This document shows, in pieces, positions 5,471-6,846 of a stretch of 6,846 bases of DNA; position 1 is the stretch's first letter, and every line of letters begins with the position of its first letter. The notes under the pieces were generated by a model that had not been told where the DNA came from, ran no database searches, and was given only the letters and a program-made list of their open reading frames with translations. The position numbers and the translations under genes are program-made. This DNA is from an uncultured Clostridia bacterium. GTDB lineage: Bacteria; Bacillota; Clostridia; Oscillospirales; Acutalibacteraceae. The stretch spans positions 1 to 6,846 of the forward strand of contig CAMBNE010000056.1 in NCBI GenBank assembly GCA_945868935.1, written 5' to 3'.

Positions 5471-5941
5471 TTATTTTCTGCCGTTGCCGTTGCCTCTGCG
5501 GCTGTAGCCACGGCTTTCACCGCCTCGCTTGAGGTCAGACATCTTATCCTCGCTTGTCTGCTTGAATTTTGACATCATATCTTCAAACGATGACGGAGAA
5601 CTTTTCTGAGAACTCTGCCACTCGTAATTTCCCGGTGACGTTACAGGCGGAGCAGGCTTGTAAGGCTGTCTGCTTCTGCTTTGCTTCTGCGGCTTTTTCT
5701 GCTGTTCCTTGGGTAATGCCTGCTTCATTGACAGGCTGATTTTGCCGTCGTTTAAAGCGAGGACCTTAACCTTGACGGTTTGTCCGACTTTAACATAATC
5801 GCTGATTTCATTGATGAATGTCGGTGCAACCTCCGAGATATGTACCATACCTGTTTTGGAATCGGGCAAATCAACAAATGCTCCGAACTTTGTAATTCCC
5901 GATACTTTGCCTTCCAAAATCATTCCGACTTCGATACCCAT
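5471..5941 (-). CDS. yabR: S1-domain RNA-binding protein, YabR-like
   Basis: Residues 2-73 form one S1 (OB-fold) RNA-binding domain: IEVGMILEGKVSGITKFGAF, KTGMVHISEVA, YVKVGQTVKVKVLAL and GKISLSMK are all canonical. The rest (74-156) is low-complexity and basic, rich in Gln, Lys, Ser, Arg and Gly, with a short conserved-looking helix FEDMMSKFKQTSEDKMSDLK (119-138) and an Arg-Gly tail (RGYSRRGNGNGRK) suited to nucleic acid contact. In Bacillus subtilis the order is yabP-yabQ-divIC-yabR, and the same order is seen here. Function is general RNA binding, perhaps on the ribosome; the specific role is unknown. The start at 5941 fits the family N-terminus (MxIEVG), but the nearest Shine-Dalgarno-like AAGGGG (5954-5959) is 12 nt away, so translation initiation may be weak. 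Confidence 0.92.
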   Translation of the reverse strand: MGIEVGMILEGKVSGITKFGAFVDLPDSKTGMVHISEVAPTFINEISDYVKVGQTVKVKVLALNDGKISLSMKQALPKEQQKKPQKQSRSRQPYKPAPPVTSPGNYEWQSSQKSSPSSFEDMMSKFKQTSEDKMSDLKRGGESRGYSRRGNGNGRK

Positions 5942-5998
5942 AAAAAATTATTACCCCTTAAAAATATTCTACCCTTTTAATTTTTGATTATAAAAGCT

Positions 5999-6370
5999 TC
6001 AGTCGCCTGCTACGTTAATAAAAATTCTTTCGCCCTCGCTGATGTAGCCAAGCTCCTCTTTAGCGATTTTTTCCATATAGTCAGAAAGCTCGTCACCCTT
6101 GTAGCCCTGAACCTTCTGCAAATACTGAGTTTGTATTTCAATAACGTTAATCTGCTGCTGCAAATCCTTAAGCTCAGCCTTTTTGTCTGCAATCTGAACA
6201 TTCTGATTGATGATTGTGATAACGGCATAAAACGCAAAGCCGATGATTGCAAGGTAAAGCAGGATATAACGTCTTTTTCTTTTCTTTTCAGGCTTTATTT
6301 CCTTTATTGTGCTGTTTTCGGGATTTTGAACTGCCTGAAAATTTTTTGACTGAGTGTTTTTCTTTTTCAT
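5999..6370 (-). CDS. divIC: Septum formation initiator DivIC/FtsB-like
   Basis: This 123-residue bitopic membrane protein has the DivIC/FtsB plan. It has a basic cytoplasmic N-terminus (1-34, ending KPEKKRKRR), a transmembrane helix (about 35-53, YILLYLAIIGFAFYAVITI), an extracytoplasmic coiled coil (about 55-88) and the family motif YMEKIAKEELGYISEGERIF (98-117). DivIC joins FtsL and DivIB in the divisome and is needed for septal wall synthesis. The ATG at 6370 is the first possible start: an in-frame stop (TAA) lies six codons upstream. There is no strong Shine-Dalgarno sequence (only GGA about 5 nt upstream), and the gene overlaps the end of yabQ by 83 nt in another frame, so translation is likely coupled to yabQ. 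The next gene, yabR, follows after 57 nt. Confidence 0.93.
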   Translation of the reverse strand: MKKKNTQSKNFQAVQNPENSTIKEIKPEKKRKRRYILLYLAIIGFAFYAVITIINQNVQIADKKAELKDLQQQINVIEIQTQYLQKVQGYKGDELSDYMEKIAKEELGYISEGERIFINVAGD

Positions 6371-6839
6371 TGCTATCCATAACCCTTATATCGTCAGCCG
6401 CAGACTGCGGCACTTTTCCAAATATTCTTATTTTCTTACTGATATTATACAATATATTGTATCCATTTTTCAATAGCTTTTTTGTAAAAATTTTTATTTT
6501 CTTGCGAATCTTTCGTGATATTTTTCTGACAAAAGAAATAACAGGACAGTAAATTTTTGCAAGAATACGTCCGACAGTCATTTTGAAGAATAAAAATCCC
6601 GTAAAACACCCTGCAATAACGTAAATCCTCACAAAGCCGAGCAGAAACGCAAGCGAGAACAAAAACACCGCTACCGACGAGCAAAGCATAAATAAAATAT
6701 CCGAAATAATTGTGCCTGCTTTTCCGAAATTAAAGCAAAGCCTTAACAGTCTGAAAGCCTCGTAAAAAGCTCCCAGGAAAAGCCCGAGCAACAGCGAAAA
6801 CAGAAAAGCCGTTGATTGCTGAGTAAAAGTAAGCTCCAC
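6288..6839 (-). CDS. yabQ: Spore cortex biosynthesis protein YabQ (start near window edge)
   Basis: YabQ is a membrane protein made in the mother cell and needed for spore cortex formation. The N-terminal part fits: STAFLFSLLLGLFLGAFYEAFRLLR (about 9-33) contains the G-x3-E/D-x3-RLLR signature after the first helix. Two further hydrophobic segments lie at about 44-66 and 68-88. The rest (about 104-183) is strongly basic and hydrophilic (KISRKIRKKIKIFTKK and a Ser/Lys tail). The start given is GTG (6839-6837), but the frame stays open to the window edge, so the true start may lie outside; the 7 visible upstream bases show no ribosome binding site. Position before divIC and yabR supports the call strongly, since sequence conservation in YabQ is low. 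yabP would be expected upstream, beyond the right edge. Confidence 0.85.
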   Translation of the reverse strand: MELTFTQQSTAFLFSLLLGLFLGAFYEAFRLLRLCFNFGKAGTIISDILFMLCSSVAVFLFSLAFLLGFVRIYVIAGCFTGFLFFKMTVGRILAKIYCPVISFVRKISRKIRKKIKIFTKKLLKNGYNILYNISKKIRIFGKVPQSAADDIRVMDSNEKEKHSVKKFSGSSKSRKQHNKGNKA

Positions 6840-6846
6840 AAAAACA

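Noticed and set aside
5987..5992. Minus-strand TATAAT between divIC and yabR as a promoter -10 box
   Set aside because: No -35 match occurs at 16-18 bp upstream and the region is AT-rich enough for a chance match.
5984..6552. Two plus-strand open frames rich in Leu and Phe opposite divIC and yabQ
   Set aside because: Hydrophobic composition is the expected reverse of the Lys-rich coding strand; both lie within known genes on the other strand.

Overview
The window looks like chromosomal DNA of an endospore-forming, low-to-mid-GC Firmicute, most likely a gut Clostridium-class bacterium of the Ruminococcaceae/Oscillospiraceae type. The grounds are the YabQ–DivIC–YabR sporulation and division block, a long-form ribosome hibernation factor, strong GGAGG ribosome binding sites, a FeoB with a small Cys-rich membrane partner, and a C-terminally membrane-tethered 5'-nucleotidase. 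The exact taxon is an inference.

Layout. On the + strand, positions 1-927 hold the C-terminal 308 residues of the ferrous iron transporter FeoB. A 59-residue Cys-rich membrane protein (945-1124) follows after 17 bp. After a 114-bp gap with a possible promoter comes a secreted, surface-anchored 5'-nucleotidase/metallophosphoesterase (1239-3104), closed by a clear intrinsic terminator (3132-3168). On the - strand, reading from the right edge, are yabQ (6839-6288), divIC (6370-5999), the S1-domain gene yabR (5941-5471), long-form hpf (5406-4870) and a THUMP-domain rRNA methyltransferase (4800-3685). The two gene sets converge on a gene-free stretch of about 580 bp (3105-3684).

How the genes fit together. 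FeoB and its small partner form an Fe(II) import unit. The nucleotidase would release nucleosides and phosphate outside the membrane. The - strand set looks like one transcription unit joining spore cortex formation (YabQ), septum assembly (DivIC), RNA binding (YabR) and ribosome hibernation (HPF). A strong terminator after hpf separates most transcripts from the rRNA methyltransferase, so that gene would depend on readthrough or a promoter I could not find.

The least ordinary part is the convergent intergenic region. Positions 3226-3680 are bounded by imperfect inverted repeats (18 of 21 bases) with a nested perfect 12-base inverted pair. Inside are a 14-bp tandem repeat, a GC-rich hairpin, two related 20-bp palindromes that differ by a compensatory base-pair change, and a heptamer array. 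It has no coding potential that I can support, and is best read as a non-autonomous, MITE-like repeat element. I found no convincing new protein system; the genes belong to known families.
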